NCBI GenBank assembly: GCA_001800285.1
Contig: MGVC01000038.1
Coordinates: forward strand, 1-47,839
Length of the DNA: 47,839 nt
From: Elusimicrobia bacterium RIFOXYA2_FULL_39_19
GTDB taxonomy: Bacteria; Elusimicrobiota; Endomicrobiia; CG1-02-37-114; XYA2-FULL-39-19
Direction of reading: 5' to 3'
Part shown: positions 18,757 through 27,570 of the stretch, in pieces
Layout: each line of letters opens with the position of its first letter
Numbering within the stretch: the first letter of the stretch is position 1
Notes under the pieces: model-generated
Seen by the model: only the letters and a program-made list of their open reading frames with translations
Told to the model about the DNA's origin: nothing
Databases searched by the model: none
Made by a program: the position numbers and the translations under genes

Positions 18757-21027
18757 TTAACCTAAATGGTAACACTTTGTTTCAAATTTATTTATTTTGA
18801 TTTTAAATTCTTTGGTTTTGCCGATAGCCTTATTACTGAAAGCATCAGCCACTTTTGTTTTTGACGGTAATTTTATAGTTCTTGTACCTGCACTGTCATA
18901 AGACCTGACTGCCGCCATACGGCTGTTTGCAAAAACCAATTCACCGCTATCAACATATGTATGCACGCCGGAAGCGCGCAAAATAGCATTTAACAATTCC
19001 CACTGCACATAGTTAGAACCTATATATACGCTGGTCCAGTTTTTCATTTCTTTAATAGCCGCACCAATAAACGTTGGGCTTGGTTTATTAAATTGCGTAG
19101 GAATTAATAATTCCTGAGAATTCATTAGGTTATAATTATTTTCTCCCGGTAGAGGCATCATTTCGGCAACATAATAAGCAAGAGGAATTGCATTCTGGTC
19201 ATCTACCGTCAGTACAGGATTAATACATATAAAAGGATACAAGTCATATTTACCCATGTTTTTGCTTCTGGGCTTATTCCCTTTTCGCAATTCGTTAGTA
19301 ATACCAAAAAATCTGCCGGCGCCATAAAGTTCACATATTTTATGTTCACCCGGCAATGACATCATTACAGGGGTGAACTGGCCGCACCGCTCAAGAAAAT
19401 TTATACCTGTAAGCATTTTCATGTTTTCGGTACTATAAATTGAACCTTGTGCTTTAGGCAGCCCAAAACCTGAAGCCCAATAGAAAACCAATGTTCTGTT
19501 TTTGCTTTTTAGTTTTTCTACAGCTTCCCTTTCTTTTTCATTTAATACTATACAATCAATAAAGAATGCTGTTTTAATTCTTTCCAGTGGAAAATCAGGG
19601 TGAAGGACATCTTCTAGATTATATACTTCATACGGTGCACCCATTCTGGGGAATGTATAATACATTCCCATAGAAATAGCCAAGGTAGTGTTTCGGGGCC
19701 AGTTGGGCATATAATATTCTGATTGTTCGCTAACAAATACTGCTGTTTGAGCAACGGACGATGGTTTTTGGGCCCGGTGATACTTATCAATGGCCTGGAG
19801 TTTTTTTAATCTCGGCCAATAAACCTTGCTTTTAAACCACTGTTTCTGGAAATCCCACCACCAGGCATAAATACCTTCAACAATATTTTTGCAGGAAACA
19901 TGAGTGATTACTTTTACATATTCTTCAGCTGTATTAATTTTTGAACGAGGATTTTTTGATTCCTTCGCCATTGGCGGGGTATCTTCTTCCTGAAACCAGA
20001 CTTTATTATTCAGGTGAATTGAGGCAACCAGTGAATGGCTTAATTTTGAGGTCTGTAAATCATGGTTTGCTTCCGTAGATGACGGGCCGGAAATAAAATC
20101 TACATAAGGAGATTCTATTACTTTTTTAAATGGGTCGGTAAAATGTTCACAGTCCAGCAAATGTTCACAGAAAAATCCTGTTAAAAGGTCCGGCCTGCGT
20201 TGTTTTGCCGCTGTTGGGCCTGTCAATATCATGGCTAAGTGTTCTTCTGCGGCAAATTCATACCAGTCTACCGAAGCACGGCCGTTTGGCGTACCGGTAT
20301 CCTGCAGCCAGCCGCGCTGAGGGTTAGTAATTGCTTCTTCCGGCATTAAAGCTTTTTCTATAGTTAAACCGGGCTTGCCGTAGCTTTTTGAAAACACTTC
20401 ATCGGTTTTATAACGTTTTGTCAGCCACTCGTGATATTTTTTCAGCATTCCCGGGGAATATCTTTCTGAATTGAAGTTATACCATTCCTGCGCTCTGCCG
20501 CCTTCAAAAAACATACCTATTACCCGGTCCGGGTCCGGCAGTGATTCAATAATATCTATATGAAAGTTTGCCTGCTTTTTTTGTTCCTCTTTGATTCTGT
20601 CGCTATAAAGCGAAAAATATGCAGTTTCCCTTACTTCAGCTGCTTCTATATGATAATTTAAATCCGGCCCTTCAGGATTGTCCCATGGAGCATCTTCTGG
20701 ATGTTCTTTTATATGTTTGTCAGAAATTGAAAGATAGTATCCTAAAATTATGTATATATCCGGCGCCATGGAAAACATAGTACAAATGCGTTTTCTAACT
20801 TCATCAGCATAGGTTTGCCAGGACATAGAACCATCCGGAGGCATAATGCGTGTCATAAAAAACAGCTTATGGCCTGCATCCACAAATTTTTTCATATATT
20901 TGAAATCTTCGTGGGCGCGGTTGCGGTATAAAATGGTAGGTAATTCTACGCCGTCAACAAAAATACGCGGCACTCCATTAACTTTTCTGATTTCCGGTTT
21001 AAAGTGTTTTCTTTGATATTTTGACAT
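18757..21027 (-). CDS. GH42-like (clan GH-A) glycosidase, copy B
   Basis: A 756-residue cytoplasmic paralogue of copy A, with the same order of parts: NGVPRIFVDGVELPT at the start, a TIM barrel, a middle domain (EVYNLEDVLHPDFPLERIKT) and an end strand region. The paired carboxylates are Glu181 in RAQEWYNF and Glu347 in VWFQEEDTP. Sequence drift from copy A is large, so the duplication is old and the two probably have different substrates. Good AAGGA site. It lies between the M28-like and the URO-D-like genes. Confidence 0.65.
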   Translation of the reverse strand: MSKYQRKHFKPEIRKVNGVPRIFVDGVELPTILYRNRAHEDFKYMKKFVDAGHKLFFMTRIMPPDGSMSWQTYADEVRKRICTMFSMAPDIYIILGYYLSISDKHIKEHPEDAPWDNPEGPDLNYHIEAAEVRETAYFSLYSDRIKEEQKKQANFHIDIIESLPDPDRVIGMFFEGGRAQEWYNFNSERYSPGMLKKYHEWLTKRYKTDEVFSKSYGKPGLTIEKALMPEEAITNPQRGWLQDTGTPNGRASVDWYEFAAEEHLAMILTGPTAAKQRRPDLLTGFFCEHLLDCEHFTDPFKKVIESPYVDFISGPSSTEANHDLQTSKLSHSLVASIHLNNKVWFQEEDTPPMAKESKNPRSKINTAEEYVKVITHVSCKNIVEGIYAWWWDFQKQWFKSKVYWPRLKKLQAIDKYHRAQKPSSVAQTAVFVSEQSEYYMPNWPRNTTLAISMGMYYTFPRMGAPYEVYNLEDVLHPDFPLERIKTAFFIDCIVLNEKEREAVEKLKSKNRTLVFYWASGFGLPKAQGSIYSTENMKMLTGINFLERCGQFTPVMMSLPGEHKICELYGAGRFFGITNELRKGNKPRSKNMGKYDLYPFICINPVLTVDDQNAIPLAYYVAEMMPLPGENNYNLMNSQELLIPTQFNKPSPTFIGAAIKEMKNWTSVYIGSNYVQWELLNAILRASGVHTYVDSGELVFANSRMAAVRSYDSAGTRTIKLPSKTKVADAFSNKAIGKTKEFKIKINKFETKCYHLG

Positions 21028-21038
21028 TTATTGTCCTT

Positions 21039-22607
21039 TTATTTTATTTCTAATGCTATATAACCTGATTTAGTCAAAAAATTAAATATTTCGACAAGTT
21101 TTTCGTACTTAATGTTACTTTTCATTTCGTTTTCTACAAGCTGATGTATTTCTTTCAATGTTCTTTTCCCGTTACTATAAAACAAAGCCAGATTCAGCCA
21201 TTCAGGGCTTATCCACCACGGCGAAAACCCAAAAATATTTTGATAGTCTTTAAATTGTTTATCATTTAAATTATCAAAACCTATATAACCCTTAAATTTT
21301 TTTAATGGAAACATTTCTTTTGCGTTAGCCGCAGTATAAATATAAGTTCCTATAACACCTGCAATTTCTTGTGCTGTTTTCTGCGAAATTGTGCTCATCG
21401 TATCCAGTGTGGTGTGCCAGCTGTAAGCTGAACCTCTTACAAGTGCAAGCATAGGACAGTTAACCAGCGGGTCATCTGCAGGATTATCATTAATACAGTA
21501 AGGTATTATTTCATAAGGTTTTTTAAGAGTTTTAAGCACTTTAATAAATAACTCTTCTGCAAAGCGCGGACCTGACCCGGGTGTTGCACACAAGGGGAAA
21601 ATGTACTTTCCCTTTTCTCCTATGGAATCCAGTGTAATTGCAGATACTGTATTTTTAATTCTATCCGGATACTTATAAATGTACGCCTGCATTCCCCTGG
21701 TTTCAAAAGACAACAGAAACCTTATGGTTTTATCCGGCACAGGCAGTTTTTTTTCTTTTATTAACTTGTTTAAACTGTTAAAAACCTCCAGTAGTATGGC
21801 GCTGGAGAGGGCATTATCATTGGCGCCCTGTTCAAAGGAATGAGCATCAACAAGAATTTCCCTGTTTGTTTTACCTTTAATTACCGCCGTCGGCATGTGA
21901 ATTTTGCCTGTTTCTATTTTTGTATTTATTATTGCGTGAACAAATACTTTTTCGCGCCTGCTAAGAATGTTTCTTATTTTTTCACCCTGGGACGGTGTTA
22001 TGGCAAAACCCCATATTTTTTTATTATAGAAAGGATTTATCGTAAAATTGTGCCAGTTTACGGCGTTTTTATTTTTTTGTGCCTCATTCCCTCCCGTTGC
22101 CTTGCTGATTTTATCCGTAACAAAACCTACGGCACCTTCTTTTTCCAATTGTATAACATCAACATCAGTGCCTATAAATGAACCAAATACAACTTTTCCT
22201 TTTTTGTTTTCTTCTTCAATGCTGACAAGTTCACCCGTAAATCCTTCCGGGCTTGTTGGGGCTGAATATAATATCAGGTTATTGGGAACTTTTTTGTAAT
22301 CAGCAATAGTTTCTTTGGATGGTGAGGTGACTTGGAGCGTTCCGCTGATTGCTGTCCAGTTTTTAGGCAGGCAGATACCGCCGAATGAGGTTTTTCCGTC
22401 AGCAGGAAAAGAAAGCAATTCCGGGTTAGCCAGCCCCTTCTCTTGGAGCTCCCTTTTACACCACGCGTGTACTTTTTCATATTTATCAGATGAAGAGTAA
22501 CGGCATCCTTCCCAGAAAGTACGGGTATATGCCATTATGGCTTTGCCTGAAATCCTTTTTGAAAGAAGTTTATGTAAACGTTGGATATTTGTACCATTAT
22601 TTTTCAT
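21039..22607 (-). CDS. M28-family zinc peptidase-like protein with PA-type insert
   Basis: A 522-residue protein without a signal peptide. A PA-like insert lies near residues 95-235, the M28 fold follows, and a winged-helix-like end (GKRTLKEIHQLVENE) closes it. Metal ligands can be placed: His256 and Asp264 (DAHSFEQGANDN), Asp327 (TLDSIG) and His398 (YSWHTT). The catalytic Glu302 is kept in SFETRG, but the second Glu of the usual EE pair is Thr303. It may hydrolyse amide bonds of amino sugars or peptides; a cytoplasmic peptidase in a glycan operon is odd. The ATG used lacks a good ribosome binding site; see the 4-codon stub upstream. Confidence 0.7.
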   Translation of the reverse strand: MKNNGTNIQRLHKLLSKRISGKAIMAYTRTFWEGCRYSSSDKYEKVHAWCKRELQEKGLANPELLSFPADGKTSFGGICLPKNWTAISGTLQVTSPSKETIADYKKVPNNLILYSAPTSPEGFTGELVSIEEENKKGKVVFGSFIGTDVDVIQLEKEGAVGFVTDKISKATGGNEAQKNKNAVNWHNFTINPFYNKKIWGFAITPSQGEKIRNILSRREKVFVHAIINTKIETGKIHMPTAVIKGKTNREILVDAHSFEQGANDNALSSAILLEVFNSLNKLIKEKKLPVPDKTIRFLLSFETRGMQAYIYKYPDRIKNTVSAITLDSIGEKGKYIFPLCATPGSGPRFAEELFIKVLKTLKKPYEIIPYCINDNPADDPLVNCPMLALVRGSAYSWHTTLDTMSTISQKTAQEIAGVIGTYIYTAANAKEMFPLKKFKGYIGFDNLNDKQFKDYQNIFGFSPWWISPEWLNLALFYSNGKRTLKEIHQLVENEMKSNIKYEKLVEIFNFLTKSGYIALEIK

Positions 22608-22673
22608 ATTTTTAAAATCTTCATTGATACTGATTTTGTTAATATTTTTTATCTTGGGTGTATGGCTTTTTCT

Positions 22674-22688
22674 TTAAAAGCGCGACAT
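22674..22688 (-). other. Four-codon ORF with strong Shine-Dalgarno in front of the M28-like gene
   Basis: AAGGAG sits about seven bases before an ATG that reads M-S-R-F and then TAA. Past that TAA the same frame stays open for 22 codons and joins the M28-like gene at its ATG. Either a nonsense change has cut off the original N-terminus, or this is a leader peptide that lets ribosomes reinitiate downstream. The good ribosome site belongs to this start, not to the annotated one. Confidence 0.4.
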
Positions 22689-22854
22689 TATATTTCTCCT
22701 TCTAAACAGTGTACTTAATTACTGGACAGATGTAATTATCACTCCTTGTCAGCGGAAAACAGTATTACAGCCCATCGTATTATTGGTGGAATGATACTTT
22801 AAGAGAAGTTTTTGCAAATCCAGAGATACAACTTCCAGATTTTTCATTGAGGTT
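22689..22854. other. Intergenic gap between the AAC(3)-like and M28-like genes
   Basis: No gene is assigned. The plus strand holds a start-less open stretch (SGKQYYSPSYYWWNDTLREV...) that runs on into the AAC(3) gene. It has no ribosome binding site, so I do not call it. No hairpin followed by a T-run is visible. Confidence 0.4.
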
Positions 22855-23709
22855 TTATTTGAGATTCAGTTCACGGATCAGGGAATCAATCTTTGTATTT
22901 ATTCTTTCTCTGTCTTTCAGAACCGATTGTTTGCTTTCATAACAGAAAGTGCAATCCGGCATATCGCAAAGCAGTACTGCAGGATTATCTTTCAAGGCAT
23001 TTAATACAACCTGCATTATATCCCTGATTTTTATCATCAGGACTGTTGCTTCGCCGATTTTTATTTCTTTTATTTTTCCTGAATTCATAAGAATTCTGTT
23101 AATTTTTGACTCCGGTACGTAAAAATCCCTGTGGCCGCCGGGTTCATTTGGGAAAGTAACTTTTTTAACATTGTTTTTCAGATCTACCAGAGCTGCTATG
23201 CCCTTACGTGATGCTATATATGAAAGCCCCAGCCAGTCTTCGGCAACATGGTTTGTGGTATTAGGGTTTAACCCGCAGCCTAAAAACAAAACTGTAGCAT
23301 CCAAATCTATAAATTTCTTAAACGCACTTTTTCTTCCGCACGGACTGTCTGTAGGCTTATGATCCTTTAAAACATAATCAGCTTTCGGACCCAGTGCACA
23401 GACTGCGTGGGTAGGGTGAATCCCTCTTTTTACGCCTTTTTTAAACCTGAAATACTCGGTAATTACGCCGACTTTTGAAGTGCTTCTAAGCGGGTGAAAC
23501 GGAGGGTTTACGCCTATAAGTGATACTGTATTTGTAGGCATGCAGACCGTTCCGGTTTTGCCTGCAGCTTCAAGAAGCGCATTGATAACCGTATCTGCGC
23601 CGCCGGCTACTTTGCCGAAACTTTTCAAAGAGGAATGCACAAGGAGCACATCCCCCTTTTTAACACCCAATGACTTTAAACCGGCTGTTATTAATTGTTT
23701 ATTGAGCAT
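22855..23709 (-). CDS. AAC(3)-family N-acetyltransferase
   Basis: A 284-residue cytoplasmic protein of normal family length. Motifs in order: LLVHSSLKSFGKVAGGADTV, HPTHAVCALGP, SPCGRKSAF and FLGCGLNPNTTNHVAE, with His154 and Glu157 as the candidate catalytic pair. AAC(3) enzymes move an acetyl group from acetyl-CoA to an amine, classically the 3-amino group of aminoglycosides. Here the gene is wedged between an M28-like gene and a GH2-like gene, so an amino-sugar substrate from the glycan is more likely than drug resistance. It lies two bases after the GH2 stop. There is a Cys-rich end (LLCDMPDCTFC). Confidence 0.8.
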   Translation of the reverse strand: MLNKQLITAGLKSLGVKKGDVLLVHSSLKSFGKVAGGADTVINALLEAAGKTGTVCMPTNTVSLIGVNPPFHPLRSTSKVGVITEYFRFKKGVKRGIHPTHAVCALGPKADYVLKDHKPTDSPCGRKSAFKKFIDLDATVLFLGCGLNPNTTNHVAEDWLGLSYIASRKGIAALVDLKNNVKKVTFPNEPGGHRDFYVPESKINRILMNSGKIKEIKIGEATVLMIKIRDIMQVVLNALKDNPAVLLCDMPDCTFCYESKQSVLKDRERINTKIDSLIRELNLK

Positions 23710-23711
23710 AA

Positions 23712-25490
23712 TTAAGACCTATTTAATTTTTTTTCCAGGTCGTCCCATCTTTTGTAAAGATCCTGAACTACTTTGTAAACCAGTTTGGGCCTGCGGAAAG
23801 TGTCCACGATGCCTTTGAGATTATATTCTCCGGGCCTTTTAAGGTACTGGTAATTTTTTTTGCGGTTTCTCATGCCCAGGTCAAGGAATTTTAAAAAGTA
23901 TTTGTTTTCAGACTGTTTCATTACCCTGAAATCCATTAAATGCCATATACATTCCCCGCTTAGATAATCTCTTTTTATTACATCATCACCGATTTTCTGG
24001 ATATATTCTGCCTGAAATTCTTCGGACCACATTACTTTTTCCCTTGAATGAAGGCCGTAGATAGAATCCGCTCCATGTGAAGTAAAAATTATAGGTTTGT
24101 TCGGGAATTTTTTGTGAACTCTGTCTAAAAATATCCCTGGCGCGGTAAAAGGCATATCGTTATACCACGCATCAAAAGTGTTAACACCCATTACATCAAC
24201 GTATTTGTATGATTTGTCTTTATCAAGAGCCAGCGCTGCATGTAGTAACAGCCTGGTGTCATCCAGTTCACGGGCCAGTTCGGTAAGTTCTTTCATAAAT
24301 TTCATGCCGGGGACCGTTTCTGTTTCACATTCTATTGCCAATCCCCAGAAAATAATGCTGGGGTTGTTTCTGTCACGCATTATCAGCTCTCTTAACTGCT
24401 GTTTTGCCAGCTCAAGCATTTTTTTATCTGCAAGCTGAGGCTTCATAAGGAAAGCGTTGGGAATTTCTTCCATAACAAACATACCTATATTATTAGCAAC
24501 TTCAATTTCTTTCGGGTCATGCGGGTAATGCGCAAGACGGATCATGTTGGCATTTAAATCTTTTGCCAGCTGGTAGTCTTTGTAAATGGCGCTCTGAGGA
24601 ATGGTTCTGCCGAATTGCGGGTGATCTTCGTGACGGGAAACACCATGAATTTTTATAGGCCTGCCGTTAAATAGTATTTGAAGACCCCTGGTAGAAATTT
24701 CTCTTATACCCATATCAATGCTTAGTTTATCTATTGCTTCACCGTATTTTTTTACAGACACATGCACCTTATAAAGGTACGGGTCTGAAAGTTCCCATAA
24801 ATGCGGTTTATCAAGTTTGAAATCCAATTCAGTTTTACCTGAAGCATTGGATTTTACGGATAAATTCATTGATTTTTCTGCTACCTGTTCAAGTTCCTTG
24901 TTGCAAATTGCTACTGTAACCGTAACATCCTGATTTGATGCAAGTTTATTGGTACATTCAACTATCGCTTTTATTCTGCCGTCGATTTTTGTTTTTACAT
25001 AAATGTCGCTGCAGTAAACCTTTCCCGTAGCAAGCAGACGGACGTCGCGTACAATACCGCTGTAATTAAACCAGTCAGAACCCGGTACAGGCATGGTTGT
25101 TTCACTTAATCTGCTGTCAACACGCACAGCCAGTATGTTTGGTTTGCCAATTTGTACGACCTTAGTGATATCAAAATTAAATCTGGTAAACCCGCCGGTA
25201 TGTTTACCCAGGTACTTTCCGTTAAGCCAGACTTCACTATAGTAATGGACAGCTTCAAATATAATGTCAATTTTTTTGTTTTTCATATCTTGCGAAACGT
25301 GAAATTTATTGAAATACCAGGCTACGCCTTCATATCTGAAATATTTCGGGTCCTGCAGGTTCCAGCAGCCGGGAACATAATGGTCACCAACTTCTTTTGG
25401 GGCTTTTTCAAACCATTTTTTTGCTTTACCTATTTCTTTTTCGTCTGTGATAAAACTCCAGAAACCGTTTAATAATGCTTCCTGTCTCAT
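23712..25490 (-). CDS. GH2-family beta-glucuronidase/galactosidase-like protein with altered active site
   Basis: A 592-residue cytoplasmic protein laid out like E. coli beta-glucuronidase: jelly-roll (about 1-160; YEGVAWYFNKF, VWLNGKYLGKHTGGF), Ig-like domain (160-265) and TIM barrel (270 onward; HGVSRHEDHPQFGR, LAHYPHD). The acid/base position reads FWGLAIECETE: Glu387 is kept, but the conserved Asn before it is Ile. The nucleophile motif (ITEYGAD in family members) reads FTSHGAD, with Ser471 in place of Glu. The DNA codon is TCA, so this is not a one-base misread. The enzyme is therefore probably inactive as a retaining hydrolase or uses another mechanism. GGAGGG site; first gene of a sub-run ending at the M28-like gene. 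Confidence 0.8.
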   Translation of the reverse strand: MRQEALLNGFWSFITDEKEIGKAKKWFEKAPKEVGDHYVPGCWNLQDPKYFRYEGVAWYFNKFHVSQDMKNKKIDIIFEAVHYYSEVWLNGKYLGKHTGGFTRFNFDITKVVQIGKPNILAVRVDSRLSETTMPVPGSDWFNYSGIVRDVRLLATGKVYCSDIYVKTKIDGRIKAIVECTNKLASNQDVTVTVAICNKELEQVAEKSMNLSVKSNASGKTELDFKLDKPHLWELSDPYLYKVHVSVKKYGEAIDKLSIDMGIREISTRGLQILFNGRPIKIHGVSRHEDHPQFGRTIPQSAIYKDYQLAKDLNANMIRLAHYPHDPKEIEVANNIGMFVMEEIPNAFLMKPQLADKKMLELAKQQLRELIMRDRNNPSIIFWGLAIECETETVPGMKFMKELTELARELDDTRLLLHAALALDKDKSYKYVDVMGVNTFDAWYNDMPFTAPGIFLDRVHKKFPNKPIIFTSHGADSIYGLHSREKVMWSEEFQAEYIQKIGDDVIKRDYLSGECIWHLMDFRVMKQSENKYFLKFLDLGMRNRKKNYQYLKRPGEYNLKGIVDTFRRPKLVYKVVQDLYKRWDDLEKKLNRS

Positions 25491-25536
25491 TTGACCCTCC
25501 TGGGCAAGGACCTATCTAAAATTGAGTCCGATATTT

Positions 25537-26538
25537 TTATTCTTTCCAATTCAATATTACTTGCAACACTGTATTTCCCTGTTTTTCAACCAATTCGTAA
25601 ACATCCTTGATCTTTGAAGATGGAAAATAATGCGTTATCATAGGTTTGGTTATTATTTTCTTTTGAAATATCAGATTTGCGGCAAGCTTGTAGTTTTCCC
25701 TGTAGGTCCATTTAAGATAATCCGTGCTTTCTTCAATCCACGGGCCCCATACTGAAGAAGACATAACATTTAATTCCTTCATAAAAAAATGTTCACCCAA
25801 AATATTGAACGGAAGAATGTCGTGATGGCGCGCTAAAATAACCATTTTACCCTGGGTTTTTACTATTTCCAGCCCTTGCTTCAGCGCATTTGCGTTACCG
25901 CTGGCTTCAATAACTATATCAATTTTTTTGCCGTCGTTTGCCGCTGAAAGTTTTTCCTTGAAATCCGGATCTAACGGACTCAAGGCATAATCCGCACCAA
26001 CTTCTTCTGCGATATTTAACCGTTGCACTATCGGGTCTATCGCTATAGTTTTACAACCAGATGTTTTTGCGCATTGCAAAGCCAGCATACCCAGTAAGCC
26101 CTGGCCCATTACTGCTACCGTGTCGCCCATTGCTGGAGCAGCCCGATGCAGGCAATTTACTGCAGTTGTAGCGTTCGTAATAAAAACTGCATCATCGTAG
26201 GAAACATTATCAGGAAGTTTTGCGAACAGAGATTTGTTATTTAACACCACATATTCGGCGTGCGGCATAGTTGAAGCAACCCTGTAGCCAACCTTTATAT
26301 TTTCAACTTTATTGCCTGCTTCTACAACCTCTCCCGCGCACATATAACCAATACTCATCGGATATTTATATCTTCCGGTTTTAAATCCTTCGTGTGTTCC
26401 TTTATATAAACTTAATTCCGTCCCACTACTGATACCTGAAACCATGTTTTTTACCAAAAATTCTTCCGGACCTGGTTTCGGAACCTGTTTTTCTTCAATT
26501 TCAACAAGATTCGTCGCTTTTACCGTTATTACTTTCAT
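25537..26538 (-). CDS. MDR-superfamily (zinc-independent) dehydrogenase
   Basis: A 333-residue NAD(P)-dependent oxidoreductase of the medium-chain family. The Rossmann motif VAVMGQGLLGMLALQCAKTSG is present. The catalytic-zinc ligands are not: the usual CGICGTD is SGISSGTE and the GHE motif is SIGYMCAGEV. This resembles the BchC-like or 'bi-domain' group rather than true zinc alcohol dehydrogenases. In sugar clusters such enzymes oxidise a polyol or sugar hydroxyl. It overlaps the Gfo/Idh/MocA gene by four bases, so the two dehydrogenases probably act on the same intermediate. Confidence 0.8.
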   Translation of the reverse strand: MKVITVKATNLVEIEEKQVPKPGPEEFLVKNMVSGISSGTELSLYKGTHEGFKTGRYKYPMSIGYMCAGEVVEAGNKVENIKVGYRVASTMPHAEYVVLNNKSLFAKLPDNVSYDDAVFITNATTAVNCLHRAAPAMGDTVAVMGQGLLGMLALQCAKTSGCKTIAIDPIVQRLNIAEEVGADYALSPLDPDFKEKLSAANDGKKIDIVIEASGNANALKQGLEIVKTQGKMVILARHHDILPFNILGEHFFMKELNVMSSSVWGPWIEESTDYLKWTYRENYKLAANLIFQKKIITKPMITHYFPSSKIKDVYELVEKQGNTVLQVILNWKE

Positions 26539-27557
26539 AATGATAGCTTCTTTCCTGTTTTTGATGATTCGTAAATTTTCATAATTATCTCAAGAGATTT
26601 TTTTCCTTCAATTCCGTTCACCAGAGGTTCCCGGTTTTCCCTTACTGCCGTTATCATATCTTCCAGCTGCCTGCGGTGCGGAATACCAAACATTACCGCT
26701 TCCGAACTATACTTTTTAATTTCAAATATTTCTTTTTTATCAAGAAACTCACAATAATTAATTTCAGGCCATTCAGAACCTTTTAAAATTGCCGATCCGT
26801 TTGTTCCGTGAATTTCTATTCTCTGGGATAAATCAGGATAGACAGAAGTGGTTCCTTCAATAACACCATAGGCCCCGTTTTTAAATTCAAGAATTGATAC
26901 CGCGGTGTCTTCCACCTCAATGCCTTCATGCCTTAAGGCTCCGGTTAAACCCTGGATGCTTTTAACGGGACCGATAAACCATTGCAGTAAATCAATGCCG
27001 TGTATTCCCTGATTCATCAATGCGCCACCGCCATCTCCTTTTTTAGTGCCTTTCCAGGAAGATTTTTTATAATATTCCGGCGCCCGATAAAATTTCATAT
27101 ACAAATCAGCCAGTATTATTCTGCCTAATTTACCTTCATCAAGCAGTTTTTTCAGCCTAATGCATTCATCTGCAAACCTTAACTGAAATATTATGCCAAG
27201 TTTTACATTATTATTTTTGCACGCATTTATCATTTCATCCGCTTTTTCAAGCGATATGTCCATTGGTTTTTCTACTATGACATGTTTTTTGTTTTTCGCC
27301 GCGTCAATTGTTATATCAGCGTGAGTGCCGCTAGGGGTGCAGATACTGATGATTTCTATGTCGGGTCTTTTAAGCATTTCCCGATAATCAGTATAAGTAT
27401 GCTTAACACCGTATTTTTCAGAAAATATCTTTGTTTTTTGTGCATCCCTGCCTGCTACTGCCACAAGCTCCGCACATTCAATTTCTTTTATATACTTTGC
27501 ATGCGTCTCAGCAATAATCCCGCAACCAACTAAACCAATTCCTGTCTTAGAAACCAT
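26535..27557 (-). CDS. Gfo/Idh/MocA-family oxidoreductase
   Basis: A 340-residue NAD(P)-dependent dehydrogenase. The Rossmann site is GLVGCGIIAETH and the family lysine is Lys97 in EKPMDI. The second half has a typical alpha/beta domain with GDGGGALMNQGIHGIDLLQW, which carries the putative active-site His residues. The family oxidises or reduces sugar hydroxyls, including 3-keto-glycoside chemistry. It lies between the GH36-like gene and the MDR dehydrogenase. The start has a GGGAG site. Substrate not deduced. Confidence 0.85.
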   Translation of the reverse strand: MVSKTGIGLVGCGIIAETHAKYIKEIECAELVAVAGRDAQKTKIFSEKYGVKHTYTDYREMLKRPDIEIISICTPSGTHADITIDAAKNKKHVIVEKPMDISLEKADEMINACKNNNVKLGIIFQLRFADECIRLKKLLDEGKLGRIILADLYMKFYRAPEYYKKSSWKGTKKGDGGGALMNQGIHGIDLLQWFIGPVKSIQGLTGALRHEGIEVEDTAVSILEFKNGAYGVIEGTTSVYPDLSQRIEIHGTNGSAILKGSEWPEINYCEFLDKKEIFEIKKYSSEAVMFGIPHRRQLEDMITAVRENREPLVNGIEGKKSLEIIMKIYESSKTGKKLSL

Positions 27558-27570
27558 TAATATTATCTCC

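Noticed and set aside
22733-22860. Plus-strand start-less frame SGKQYYSPSYYWWNDTLREV
   Set aside because: It looks protein-like but has no start or family match and continues antisense into the AAC(3) gene; too weak to call a pseudogene.
22855-23709. Aminoglycoside resistance gene
   Set aside because: Family match is real, but no mobile element or resistance context is present; catabolic role fits better.
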